A DNA stretch of 64,000 nucleotides from Hyaloraphidium curvatum (Eukaryota > Monoblepharomycota > Hyaloraphidiomycetes > Hyaloraphidiales > Hyaloraphidiaceae). Location: the NCBI GenBank assembly GCA_025558095.1, contig JAIVFI010000043.1, positions 372,001-436,000 of the forward strand, read 5' to 3'. The notes below the pieces were generated by a model. The model was not told where the DNA came from and searched no databases. It was given only the letters and a program-made list of their open reading frames with translations. Positions 51,960 to 61,851 of the stretch are shown one piece after another (positions within the stretch are counted from its first letter, which is position 1; each line of letters opens with the position of its first letter). Position numbers and translations under genes: made by a program.

Positions 51960-53612
51960 ATGACCCCGAAGGCCCTGCGCCGGTCGCGCCGGGTCCTCTC
52001 CGTCCTCGCCGTCGGACTCGGGTGCTTCTCGCTTCTAGGCCGGCCCGCCCCGGAGCCGCCCCCGCCGCCGCCCGAGCCGTGCCTGATTTTCGCACGCTGG
52101 CCCGGCGCCAAAATGCATTCGAACCAGGCGCTGTTCACGTCGCGGGCCGCGGGGCTGGCGCGGGCGCTGGGCTGCCGGCTTCTGCCGCCGCTGCTTTCGA
52201 TGGGTTCCGGCGGCTGGGCGGATTACTCGATCCCCCTGGCCGAGTTCTTCGAGCCTTCGCGGCTTTTTGTGGACATGGCCAACGCCGAAGACGCGGCGTT
52301 CGTGGCTCGAGCTGTTTCTTGGGCCGCAGGGGAACCCGTCTCCCCTTCCTCGGACCGGGCCGCCATGCGCGTCGCCCAGAGTGCCAACAAACGCCCGCTG
52401 GACGTGCCGTGTCTTGTCGACCGCCTTTCTCTGATCGACCCGCGGTTTTCCGGCGGGATGCCGGCTTTCCGTTGCTCCGCTAGGCTGTTGCTCGAGCCTT
52501 GGGCGACCCACGCGCCCCACGCGGCGGACAATCCCTCGGCCCGGCCCTCTCGGGAGCTGATCACCTTCCGCAGGGAGTTTGGCGGCGGGCTGGTCGGCGT
52601 GCCCGACCTCGTTGGTCTCAACGTCAGCTGCGCCACCGAGATCCGCGGCAGCGCCGAGATGCCTCCCCGGCAGGAGCTGCTCCGCGCGGCCAAGTTCGCC
52701 CTGTGGAAGTTCGTACTGGGCCGTGAGGATCCCTCGGACGCCGAGCGCCTGCTCGAGGCGTGGGGCGGCGCGCCTCCCGTGAGCTCCCTTGCCTACGCGA
52801 GGTACCCGGACCCCGCCCCGGCGCTCGTCACGGCGCACCTCCGCTCCGGGTTCAACCACCAGCAGTATTGCTACGCCCGCATGCGGTTCCCGCTCTGCGC
52901 CACCAGCGACGCCCTCTCCGCGCAACACCTGGCCCCGCTGCTGTCGGGCTGCGGATCGCAAGTGGTGGCTTTGCTGGCCGGGGATACCCTGACGGGAGCC
53001 TTCGGCAAGTCATCGCTCCCCTCCCTCCTCCCGCCTCTTCTCGAGCGCCCGCACCCCAGGATAGTCTACACGCGGGATCTCGCCCGCGCGTACCTCGCCG
53101 CCCTGCGGCACCCCTCCCTCAACTTCACCCACCACCGCACGACGACCTGGATCAACTACTACGGGACCAACGCGGAGAACGCCTACTACTCCCTCGCCGC
53201 GATCCTCATCGACCAGGTGCTCCTGGCCTGCGGCTCCGCGGTGCCGGGGGGGGCCTATTTCCGGACCCACATGTCCACCTTCTCCTGGCGCGCCGCGATC
53301 CTCGGCTCCGACGTCCTCTCGGCGGTGTGCCTCCCCTCCGGCACCCGCCTCCCCACGTCCTTCGACGCCGCCTCCACCGCCGCCGACGCGGACGCCGAGC
53401 TCCACGCGTTCGCAGAGGCGGGCGTGGACCTCGCCGCGGAGCACAAGGCGCCCCCGGGCAACGTCACCAGGCGGACCATGGGCCCCGGGGCCTGGCATGT
53501 CGGGTGCACGGCGACGGGGAGGTTCCTCCCGAGCCTGCCGTTCGAGGATCGGAGGAGGGGGGATCCCAAGGGGGCCGGCAAGTGCTCGTCCTGCGGGGAC
53601 TCGAGGTGGTAG
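51960..53612 (+). CDS. O-fucosyltransferase-like type II membrane protein
   Basis: Single exon, 550 aa. A short basic cytosolic end and hydrophobic segment (RRVLSVLAVGLGCFSLLG, about 10-27) indicate a Golgi-type signal anchor, followed by a Pro stem. MHSNQALFTSRAAGLARALG resembles the N-terminal loop of protein O-fucosyltransferase folds (GxxNQ...A..LA). ALVTAHLRSGFNHQQYC fits the HxRxG motif that binds GDP-fucose, with Gly-x for Asp. The end has NYYGTNAENAYYSLAAILID and THMSTFSW. Cysteines are frequent in the C-terminal third, as in luminal enzymes. Sugar donor and acceptor remain inference. Other GT-B fucosyltransferases are possible alternatives. Confidence 0.6.
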   Translation: MTPKALRRSRRVLSVLAVGLGCFSLLGRPAPEPPPPPPEPCLIFARWPGAKMHSNQALFTSRAAGLARALGCRLLPPLLSMGSGGWADYSIPLAEFFEPSRLFVDMANAEDAAFVARAVSWAAGEPVSPSSDRAAMRVAQSANKRPLDVPCLVDRLSLIDPRFSGGMPAFRCSARLLLEPWATHAPHAADNPSARPSRELITFRREFGGGLVGVPDLVGLNVSCATEIRGSAEMPPRQELLRAAKFALWKFVLGREDPSDAERLLEAWGGAPPVSSLAYARYPDPAPALVTAHLRSGFNHQQYCYARMRFPLCATSDALSAQHLAPLLSGCGSQVVALLAGDTLTGAFGKSSLPSLLPPLLERPHPRIVYTRDLARAYLAALRHPSLNFTHHRTTTWINYYGTNAENAYYSLAAILIDQVLLACGSAVPGGAYFRTHMSTFSWRAAILGSDVLSAVCLPSGTRLPTSFDAASTAADADAELHAFAEAGVDLAAEHKAPPGNVTRRTMGPGAWHVGCTATGRFLPSLPFEDRRRGDPKGAGKCSSCGDSRW

Positions 53613-53848
53613 GGTGGGCGGATCGCGGGGGATACGCGCCGGCGTCTTCGATGCGACTGCCTACATGTCCGGCGCCGGATTCCAGCAGCTCTCGGGCACG
53701 CTCCAGCTGCTCGACCATCGCCAAAGCCCCGAAGCGACTTCCTCGGTCCAAGCAAGAGCCGGCAATGGGAAGCAAAAGTTTCCACGAGATCAACGACGAC
53801 AGTAAACACGGACGCTATGTACAACGACCTTCCTGGTCCGCTGCGGCC

Positions 53849-55702
53849 CTAGGCGACCGCCGCCATCCTCCCCTCCTCCTCCTCCTCCCTCTCCAGGGCG
53901 AGCCCGCGCTCTTGCACCCTGGCCATCTGCTCCGCCTCCCCCCCCAGCTTCTCCAGCATCTGCCCCACCTGCCTCCACCTCCTCGCCCCCAGCACGTCCC
54001 TCCTCCCGTGCTCCAGGATCTCCCTCCCGATCGCCTGCGCCCGTTCTCTCGTCTGCTCGAAGAACCGCGCGAGGAACGGCGGCGTGCTCCCCCCCGTCCC
54101 CGCCGCGCGGGACATCCCCCCAACGGGCTGCTCCGCGTAGATCATCCGCAGCACGTAGCTCCCGTGCAGGCACCTGTGCGACGCCACCGCGCACGCGAGG
54201 CGGAGCCTGTGGAACGCAGATACCTCCCAGCTGCCGGCCATCCTCGGATCGCTCCGCGGGTCGATCAGGTGCGGCCGCGCGCGCACCGTCTCCGACAGGT
54301 CGGCGAGCATCCCCAGGTGCACCGCCGGCCGGGTCAGCAGGTCGAACGCCCTCTGCATCGAATCGATCGGGTCGCCGCCCATCCCCCCGGCGTCCTCCTC
54401 CCCAGCCACCACCCGTGCGATCCGCTCCCTCCCCTCCGCGTCGGGCTCGTACGCCGCGCGCGAGCCCGCGACGCCGGCGAGCACGTCGAACCACTTGAAC
54501 ATGGTCGAGTTGGCCCCCGTCTGCCCGAACTCGCGGTCCACGAAGCACCCCCTGCGCCCCTTCCAGGTGTCGGCGCCGCACCCCTCGTAGAACACGCCGT
54601 GGGGCGGGTACACGGTGCCGCACGCCCCGCGGACGCCCTTGATCGGCAGCCTCACGGCGGGGTACGAAGCGGCGGGGGTGCCGCGCATCATGGTGGCAAA
54701 CACCCTGTGTGCGCGCTCGGCAGCCGACGCGACGGCGTCCCACCCGGCCTCGATCTCCGCCAAAGTGGCCCCGGGGCGGGAGAGGGAGGAGAAGGCGGCG
54801 ACGGCGGGGGGCATCTGCAGCTCCATGAGGGTGTGGTTGAACCGGAAGTTGTGCTCGGGGGTGCCCCCCGCGACGTCGAGGAAGCCGACGGGGGTGCGGG
54901 TGCGCGCGACAAAGGCGAGGATCGAGGCCGGGTCGGAGTAGTCCACCTCGGCGGCGTGGGAGGGGAAGGCGGCGGCCTTGAGCGTGTAGTCGTCGTAGAC
55001 GAACTCGATCTGCCGGCGGCCCAGTGCGGCGTTGGACGCGTGCGCGAGCGCGGAAAGGGGGTACGGGACGTAGGGATGGGTGTGGCGCTCGCCGTGGAGC
55101 TTGCCCTCGAACAGCACACCGCGGATGAGCCACGCGCACCAGAACGCCACGTCCGAGATGGCGTGCGCCTTGTTGTCCGTGGGGGCGCGGGCAAAGTCCT
55201 CCAGGAGGGCGAGGAATCTGGGGAACGCCTGCCGCTTGGGCTCGCCGTGCACCACGCGCCGCCAGACCTCCCTCCGGAGGCGGTTCCCCGCAAGCAGCCC
55301 CGGCCTGCCGTCGGCGAGGCGCACCGCCTGGGCCCCGGCGATCTCGGAGAGCGCCGACCAGGGGGTGCCGGCCAGCGGCGCCGCGGCGCGGTTCGGCAGG
55401 AACCCGGCGGTGTTCCAGACGGCGCGCTGCACGCCCGCCAGCTGCTCGGGCGACCAGCGCCGGCCGAAGATGTCGAGGGAGAACGACAGGCCGCCGTTCA
55501 GGACGGTCGGGTACGCGGGGCCGGGCACCGTGCGGAGGTCGAGCAGGCGGACGGCGCACCGCGCGGGCGGCGTGTGCAGGCCGCGGCGGGCGGCGGGTGC
55601 GCGGGGCAGGGCGGGGCGCAGCGAGCGGGGCAGCATGGCGCGGAGGGCAGAGGGCGGGTTGGAGCCGCGGGTGCGCCCGGAATTCGCGGGTGTTGTGGTC
55701 AC
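53849..55702 (-). CDS. PrnB/indoleamine-dioxygenase-superfamily-like protein
   Basis: Single exon, 617 aa; an inner Met (23rd residue) is an alternative start, followed by an Arg-rich, acid-free segment that could be a mitochondrial presequence. Middle part: VLNGGLSFSLDIFGRRWSPEQ, FARAPTDNKAHAISDVAFW, and, most telling, YPPHGVFYEGCGADTWKGRR with REFGQTGANSTMFKWFDVL. Conserved GxxYEG and GANS-type segments recall the heme-dependent PrnB/IDO superfamily, but I could not assign the proximal heme His, so the assignment is tentative. The C-terminus (about 560-617) is Glu/Arg-rich and helical. It converges with the fucosyltransferase-like gene. Confidence 0.5.
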   Translation of the reverse strand: MTTTPANSGRTRGSNPPSALRAMLPRSLRPALPRAPAARRGLHTPPARCAVRLLDLRTVPGPAYPTVLNGGLSFSLDIFGRRWSPEQLAGVQRAVWNTAGFLPNRAAAPLAGTPWSALSEIAGAQAVRLADGRPGLLAGNRLRREVWRRVVHGEPKRQAFPRFLALLEDFARAPTDNKAHAISDVAFWCAWLIRGVLFEGKLHGERHTHPYVPYPLSALAHASNAALGRRQIEFVYDDYTLKAAAFPSHAAEVDYSDPASILAFVARTRTPVGFLDVAGGTPEHNFRFNHTLMELQMPPAVAAFSSLSRPGATLAEIEAGWDAVASAAERAHRVFATMMRGTPAASYPAVRLPIKGVRGACGTVYPPHGVFYEGCGADTWKGRRGCFVDREFGQTGANSTMFKWFDVLAGVAGSRAAYEPDAEGRERIARVVAGEEDAGGMGGDPIDSMQRAFDLLTRPAVHLGMLADLSETVRARPHLIDPRSDPRMAGSWEVSAFHRLRLACAVASHRCLHGSYVLRMIYAEQPVGGMSRAAGTGGSTPPFLARFFEQTRERAQAIGREILEHGRRDVLGARRWRQVGQMLEKLGGEAEQMARVQERGLALEREEEEEGRMAAVA

Positions 55703-56118
55703 GCGGCGTGTCTCCCGGTCGTCGACTCACGCAGGCTGTGCAGACCCCCGGTCCCCATCGCTGAGGAGGAGGCACGTTTGCCATGTCTGCCATGGAGTTG
55801 AAAGATGGATACCACTCGTCGTTGGAATGCGAGAAGCGGGGACAGGCGAACAGTAGGGATGCAGGAGCGGCAAGGGAGGTGGCCTATAGCTGGGGACCCG
55901 TTGCGAGAGGGGCACCGGTCCCCAGATTGCGGATTCGGGCGACGGGAACTAGGGCGCGGACGCGGATGCCGGAAGTGTGTTCCAGCGGATAACCGACAGC
56001 CCGTGTCGCGCCCCGGCCACCCGATCGGCGATTTGTAAGCCGCCCGGCGGAACGAGGGCGGGTCCTGGCCGGGTCCACTTTCCGGCCGAACACCGGTCTC
56101 CACCCATCCGCCACCGCC
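55703..56118 (+). other. Intergenic, 416 bp, divergent promoter region
   Basis: Between the PrnB-like gene (minus) and the small secreted protein gene (plus). No motif or repeat was recognised. Confidence 0.5.
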
Positions 56119-56657
56119 ATGCGACGCGCCCCCGCGCTCTCCGCGCTTCTCCTGCTCCTCGTCCTCGCCGTTGCCCCCTCCGCCGCGTCGTGGGTGCGCC
56201 GCCGCCCGCCCCGCCCGCCCTCACCTCCCGCCCCAATTGCAGCCCCGCCCCGCCCCGCCTAGCCCCGCGAGCCTCCAACGCCTTCTGCGACGGCACCGGC
56301 TCCTCCCGCGACCGCCTCTGCCGCTCCAACGCGGCCTACGGCGAGGCGTGCGACTACTCGACCGGCAAGGCCGTGGACGGCACTTCAAGCACCGGCATCT
56401 GCATCTGGGGCTGCTGCAACCCCGCGCAGTTCCAGCTCGATTACTGCCGCGACGTTTACGCGCGGGCGTGCACCGCGGGGACGGGCAAGCTGGCGGTGGT
56501 GGGCTCGTCCGGCACGCTGCCGAGGTGCAACCCGTCCACGGGGGCCGTGTCGACGAGCGGAACGTCGACGTGCAGGGGGCAGAGCGACTGGTTCGGCAAG
56601 GCGATGGTGTGGAAGGGGATGACGGCTGGGTGCTGCAAGGTGCCGGGGCAGGCCTGA
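56119..56657 (+). CDS. Small secreted cysteine-rich protein
   Basis: Exons 56119-56189 and 56243-56657 (161 aa). A signal peptide, MRRAPALSALLLLLVLAVAPS, is followed, after the intron, by PAPPRLAPRASNAFCDGTGSS and a cysteine-rich domain: LCRSNAAYGEACDYS, CIWGCCNPAQFQLDYC, ACTAGTG, LPRCNPST, STCRGQSDWF and GCCKVPGQA. About eleven cysteines, including two CC pairs, suggest a disulfide-stabilised extracellular protein. No known fold was recognised; small size and secretion make an effector or wall protein possible (inference). Confidence 0.72.
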
Positions 56658-57330
56658 CGACTGGGGCAAGGTGGCCGCGGGGGCGAGGTGACTGCGGGGG
56701 GCGAGGGACCCGGGATCCCACTACCCAGGGACCGCGGGGACAAGCGCGGCATTCCGGACCGGGCGCACAAACTACAACCGGTGTGCAACGTAACGGATTC
56801 CTGCCCTTTCCCGTCCGCGTTCCCGTGCCGGGGTCGCCCCAGGGTGGCGAAAGGGCTGGAGGTGGCAACTCCCCGTCTCTTGCGGCTGGGCGAAGGGCAG
56901 CCAACTTGACCTTCCATGCCCGGCTGCGCCTTGCCCACCTTCCTTGCGGAAACCGCGCGACGGCAGTTGCCGTTGGCGGCACCGTCCAACGCCTGATTGG
57001 CCCAGTGATACGGCACCGACCGGGGCTGCGTGCCTCGATGAGCATTAGATCGTCGAAGCCGGATTCGGTACATTGATTCGGTAGCACGATGAGCAGCGGC
57101 GTGAGACCGAGCTCGCTGCAGAAGCGTGAATCGGAGCGCCGAAAGCTGTGCCCCACTTCAAACTGACGTCGCACCCCGGATGAGACGGCGAGGATCGCCG
57201 GAGAAGGGAGATCGCGCACGGATTAGCAGTGCAAGGGCGCCTAGGGTCAGAAGTGTGGTTGCGCTCTTTTTTTCCTGCTCCGCCTCGGCCCTCCGCCAAA
57301 CGCCGGACCCTTCTCCGAAACACCGCAACA
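56658..57330 (+). other. Intergenic, 673 bp
   Basis: Between two secreted-protein genes in the same direction; presumed promoter of the chitin-binding gene. Nothing recognisable was seen. Confidence 0.5.
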
Positions 57331-59892
57331 ATGAGCTCCCCCCGCCGCCCGCGCCCTCCGTGCCCCGCGGCGACGATGCGATCTTTTGCCACCTTGTCCG
57401 CCGCGGCTGCCGCGCTGGCCCTCGCGGCGCTGCTCGCCTGTGCGGGCGTCCCCCTCGCGGCCGCCGGCCCCGTGCGCCGGCAGCTGACGCCGGACTGGGC
57501 CGCCGATCTCTCCGCCGGTTCCGCCGCGGCACGCCAGCTGCCCGCCGCGCCCTCGGCCGCCTCGACGCCGTGCGCGGCGCTGCCCGTCGCGGCGGACTGG
57601 CGGTGCGGCCCGGACTTTGGCGCGCGCTGCCCCGACGGCCTGTGCTGCTCGCGCTTCGGCTGGTGCCAGGACAACGGCGGCGATTCCGATCCTCGGTGGT
57701 GCGGCGACGGCTGCCAGCTCGGGTACGGCAAGTGCCTGTTCCCGGCGGGCTCCCCCGTCCCGGACGCCGTGTGCCCGACCGCCTCGGCAAGGGCGCCGCC
57801 GACCACCGTGTCGGCCTCGACGACGGTTTACGCAGCCTGCACCACGGTCCCCGAGGCGGCGGACGGCCGCTGCGGGGCCGAGTTTGGCCGGCGGTGCCCG
57901 GACGGCCTGTGCTGCTCCCAGTTTGGGTACTGTCAAGGTGCGTTGGACCCCTCCCGGCCGATGATCTGCGAGCTCACCGGCATGATCTTCCAGACGACGG
58001 CAGCGACTCCGGGGCAGCCTGGTGCGGCGACGGCTGCCAGCTCGGCTTCGGCAAATGCTTCCTGCGCCCCGCCCCGCCCCGCTTCTCCTGCCCCACGCCG
58101 CGGCCCGACCCCACGCCGACCTACCAGCTGACCACCATGTCGTCGTCGACGCCGGTCTACATGGCGTGCCCGGATCTGCCCGTGACCGAGGACGTGCGCT
58201 GCGGACCCCAGGCCGGCAGGCGCTGCCCCGGCAACCTGTGCTGCTCGCAGTGGGGATTCTGCCAAGGTGCGTCGCCGCTCCGCCCCGTGCATCTGCCTGC
58301 CTGCTCATCTTCTGCTGCATGCTGCAGACGACGGCGGCGACTCTGGCGAGCCCTGGTGCGGCGCCGGTTGCGAGCTCGGCTGGGGCAAGTGCTTCCTCGG
58401 TACCGCGCCCTTTGCCTCGGATTTCGCATGCCCCACGCCGACCTCGGACGGCCCGCCGCCGACGTACCAGCTCACCTACGTGTCGGCCGCGACGCCCGTG
58501 TACATGGCCTGCCCGACGCTGGCGGTATCGACCGACGGGCGGTGCGGGGAGGGGTTTGGGACGAGGTGCAGGGACGGGTACTGCTGTTCGCAGTGGGGAT
58601 GGTGGGTAAATGCACCGCCGGGCTACCCAGCATCCGCTGACTTTGCTTTTGCCGGCTTCAGGTGCCAGGACAATGGGGGCGACTCGGGCTACTCGTGGTG
58701 CGGCGAGGGATGCCAGCTCGGCTTCGGCAAGTGCTTCGTCGGGTCGGCGCCGCTCTCGACCGCCTTTTCGTGTTCGGCGAGTCCCACGGCGGTGCCCGAG
58801 ACTGGCGTGCCGACGCCCCCGCCCGCTTCGACCTCGGAGGTAACACCGACGAGCACGGCCGCACTGCCGACCACCGAGACCTCGGCAACCGCTGCCTCGA
58901 CCACGGTCGCACAGCCAACTACAACCGCCACCCCCGCGCCGTACGTCGGCCTGCGCATGACGGCCGACTGCCCCTCGGGCACCTTCCGCGTGCGCAACGG
59001 CAACGCCTTCTCTGTGCCCTACAGATGGGACGTCTTTGGCGGCTCCCTGAACGGCAGCGGCGTCGCGGCACCCGGCACGACGATGGGCGCGATCGACGTG
59101 CGCCCGCTGACTGGGGTCACGGTGCGGCTGTTCGTGAACGGGACGGTGCTGCAGGATACCAAGGCTCAGAAGCCGGCGTCGGACTGCCCCGCGGATACCA
59201 CGGCTGCGGGGCCGACCAACACCGGGGCGGCATCGACAATCGTGCCGCCGGCCACGTCTTCCGTCACTCGTCCGGCCAGCACAACCGCTCAGCAGCCGGG
59301 AACGACGACGCGAACGACAGCCACCTCCACGCCCGTCGACACGATCCGCCAGGCCCTCACCTCGCAGACCCTGCCGTGCCCGGCCTTCTCCCTCGGCTCC
59401 GGCCTGTCGACGAACCCCATGTTCCCCTTCATCAGCAACCTCGCCTGCGACTCACCCCTCGCCACCCTGCGCTTCTGGAACGCCACCGCGTTCCCCCTCA
59501 ACTTCGGCGGCTGCAACTCCCAGGGCCGCTTCGACGTGCTCGCCTTGAACGGCACCTTCGTCCCCGCCCCCGACCGCTCGCAGATCGCCTTCCCCGCGGG
59601 CGTCGACCCCTCCGCCCCGCAGCTGGACATGGACTTTTACGTCACGGGTACCTCCCTGCAGCGCCGCAACTGCGGCACCGAAGCGCAGGGCAGCACCCAG
59701 GCGCCGTCGTTCTACGCCTCCGCGCTCCGGGGGCGTGTGCTCCGGCTGCAGGTCTCGTGCGCAAACGGGGCCTACGCGGGCCCGCTGTACTTTGCCTGGT
59801 CGGACCCGCAGTACTACGGAAGGCAGAACTCGACGATGGTGCAGCTGTTCAACTGCCTGGGCGGAAAGGTGGCCGGGGTCACCACGCCGTGA
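57331..59892 (+). CDS. Secreted multi-module hevein-type (ChtBD1) chitin-binding protein with shared C-terminal domain
   Basis: Exons 57331-57937, 57994-58266, 58328-58601 and 58662-59892 (794 aa); Met at 57376 may be the real start, directly before a signal peptide. Four hevein-like modules follow, each of pattern RCG..FG.RCPDGLCCS.FG.CQDN..D...WCG.GCQLG.GKC (for example DGLCCSRFGWCQDN, RDGYCCSQWGWCQDN). Introns fall right after the CQ or before it in modules 2-4, so modules are largely exon-coded. After a Thr/Pro linker comes a domain with FRVRNGNAFSVPYRWDVFGG, then a second Thr linker and the C-terminal domain (TIRQALTSQTLPCPAF; LQRRNCGTEAQGSTQAP; LRGRVLRLQVSC) shared with the 41-43 kb protein. 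Likely binds chitin in the wall or environment. Confidence 0.9.
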
Positions 59893-60081
59893 TCGGCGCC
59901 TCTGTGAGCGGGGCTGGCGGATCGGGACGGGGACGGCAGGGTGCCATCGCAGTCATGGGGCTTTCAGTAGATAGATGTGAGCTTTTGTCGCACCATCTTT
60001 GTCTTTGACCAATTCACCGCGCTCGAATCGCAATCGGCCCCGCCTGCCCAGGTCACCTTGACAGTCCTGGTCGTCTTGCCG

Positions 60082-60375
60082 TTACCTTTCCCACGCAGCG
60101 ACGGCGCCGACGCCGGCCAGGAGCAGCGCCGCGACTGCGGAGAGCGCGGCGCGGCCCGACATGATTCCCGGCGCGGACAGATTGCGGCAGACGGGGCGCG
60201 GCGCTCTCCTCCGCGGCCCGGCGGCGGCGTGCTCCAAAGCGGCAAAGTCGCTTGTGGGAGGACGGTGCTGCAGAAAGGAATCGCACTCGGGGTCGGCGCC
60301 TCCGCGGGTCCAGTACACTGCCAGCGTAGACACGGCGTTGGCGACTAGCTCCGGATCGGCGGGGGTAGTCTGACA
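60082..60375 (-). CDS. Fragment of a small protein with C-terminal membrane span (partial model)
   Basis: The minus strand reads TTPADPELVANAVSTLAVYW, DFAALEHAAAG, and ends SAVAALLLAGVGAVAAWER, a hydrophobic segment suited to a tail anchor. No ATG exists in this frame before MSGRAALS, so an upstream exon (beyond about 60375, after a TGTCAG acceptor) must supply the start and was not found. Composition looks like real protein. Function unknown. Confidence 0.35.
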   Translation of the reverse strand, partial: CQTTPADPELVANAVSTLAVYWTRGGADPECDSFLQHRPPTSDFAALEHAAAGPRRRAPRPVCRNLSAPGIMSGRAALSAVAALLLAGVGAVAAWER

Positions 60376-60744
60376 GGAGACTATGACCCTAACTCATGGA
60401 AAGTGTAATCCAGGCGAGAGATGCGTGCCAATGTGCGATGACTTCGCGATGTGGGAACCGGCGGAGCCGGGCACGTGATTCCGCAAAGAGATCGACGAGG
60501 ACGAGCTATAGCTTCCGCCGACCATCGAGGCATCGCCCGGACCGGCGACAATACTGCGCTCCGTTACGATTCAATCGCCTCTTTTCTCTACCCGCCGCGG
60601 TATCGGCACTCCAAAACGGCGTCATCAGAGCGGCCGAGGTCATCGGGGCTGGTGCACCCCTCCTTGCTCGCTTTCGCGCCCTTGGAACCGCACCCCTTCC
60701 CGCCCGCATCGCCACCCTCCCCGCCCTCCCGCCCCGCCGCTGCG
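60376..60744 (+). other. Intergenic, about 370 bp
   Basis: May hold the missing first exon of the minus-strand fragment and the promoter of the plus-strand membrane protein. Nothing definite can be seen. Confidence 0.4.
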
Positions 60745-61482
60745 ATGAGCTACCCCGGCGAGACCGCCAGCCCGGTCTCGGGCGTCATCGACGTGCCCCT
60801 CGGTGCGCGCGCCGCGCCGCCGGCCGGCAATCTCTGACGGGTCCCGGGGCAGACAACAAGCAGTACGAGGTGTCGGCGCCGCCGTCGGGCGGCGCAACGA
60901 TCTTCTGGAAGGTCGCGGACCCGATTGCACTCGCGCTCTTCACCGTCGGCGTCATCCTGAGCTGGGTCTACATCCCGAGGTGGGCCGGCCGGAATCGCCG
61001 CGAGATGCCGGCGCTCACACGCGACCGACAGCATCCAGACCGTCTGCTGCGGTCTCGCCAACCTGTATGTCCTCCGCCCGGACCGCGACGGCCCGCGATT
61101 GACCCGACCCCGACCCCGCCCACCCGTCCGCAATGCCTCCCCGCCCTCGCTACCCCCTCCCGCCCCATTCGCCGCCCAACAGCGCCCTTCTCGGCCTCGT
61201 CGTCGCGCTCACCTTCAAAGCCCTCCCCTTCTTCACCTCGCAGCTCCCCGCGGCCAACCACACCGTCGGCCGCGGCGTGATCTTCGTCTACATGGGCTGC
61301 TTCGCGTGCCTCGGAAACGGAGGGCTGGCGCTGGGGATGGGGCTGCCGGTGGTGCTTTACGGGCTGTTTTACGTGCTGACCAAGTACATCAACGTGCCCG
61401 GTGGGTGGTTTCCGGCTCGGGCGGGGCCGGCGATTGGTGACGGGGTTCGTTCGCGGCAGCGCTGGTCTGGGCGCCTGCCTAG
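60745..61482 (+). CDS. Small four-span membrane protein
   Basis: Exons 60745-60802, 60853-60979, 61032-61064, 61183-61400 and 61460-61482 (152 aa); all phases agree, including a 33-nt exon with GTATGT donor. After a short polar N-terminus (MSYPGETASPVSGVIDV) there are about four hydrophobic segments: IALALFTVGVILSWVYI, LANLALLGLVVALTF, GVIFVYMGCFACLG and LGMGLPVVLYGLFYVL. It ends YINVPALVWAPA. Size and topology resemble small Golgi/vesicle membrane proteins of the Tvp type, but no diagnostic motif was recognised, so this remains an unassigned tetra-span protein. Confidence 0.62.
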
Positions 61483-61851
61483 GCAGGACTGTGTGAGGGT
61501 GTCCGGCTCGAGCGAAGTGTCCGCGTTGGATACTGGGGTTATTTCCGGCATGGCGGGTCTGGGCGCCGACGTAGGCCGGCCTATGTGTGGTGTGGGGTGA
61601 TCAGAGGGACGTAGCTGTCTCCCCGTGGTGGACTTCCTCCCCCTTGTGCTGATCTCATCGGCGTCCTCTCGGTGTTTGGGGACGGCGCTCGGGCCCGACG
61701 CCGGGCCCGGAACCCGGTCGGCCTTGCTGGGTCCGCCGCGAGAACCCGGCCGCACTGCGCCACAATCCTCGGGGCCAGCCTCCCAAGCCCCGTGCCGACC
61801 CGACAACAAAAGCGCGCCCGGAAAGGCAACCGCCGCCCAACCGACACCGCC
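61483..61851 (+). other. Intergenic, 369 bp
   Basis: Presumed promoter and leader of the following secreted-protein gene. Nothing recognisable was found. Confidence 0.5.

Noticed and set aside
53790-55793. Long minus-strand frame overlapping the PrnB-like gene
   Set aside because: Arg/Pro/Ala-rich second frame of the same strand; the alternative frame has ordinary protein composition and conserved segments.
52760-55801. Very long plus-strand open frame (over 1000 codons)
   Set aside because: It runs antisense to the PrnB-like gene and out of frame with the fucosyltransferase-like gene; composition is Arg/Pro/Ala-rich, as expected of a shadow frame in GC-rich DNA.
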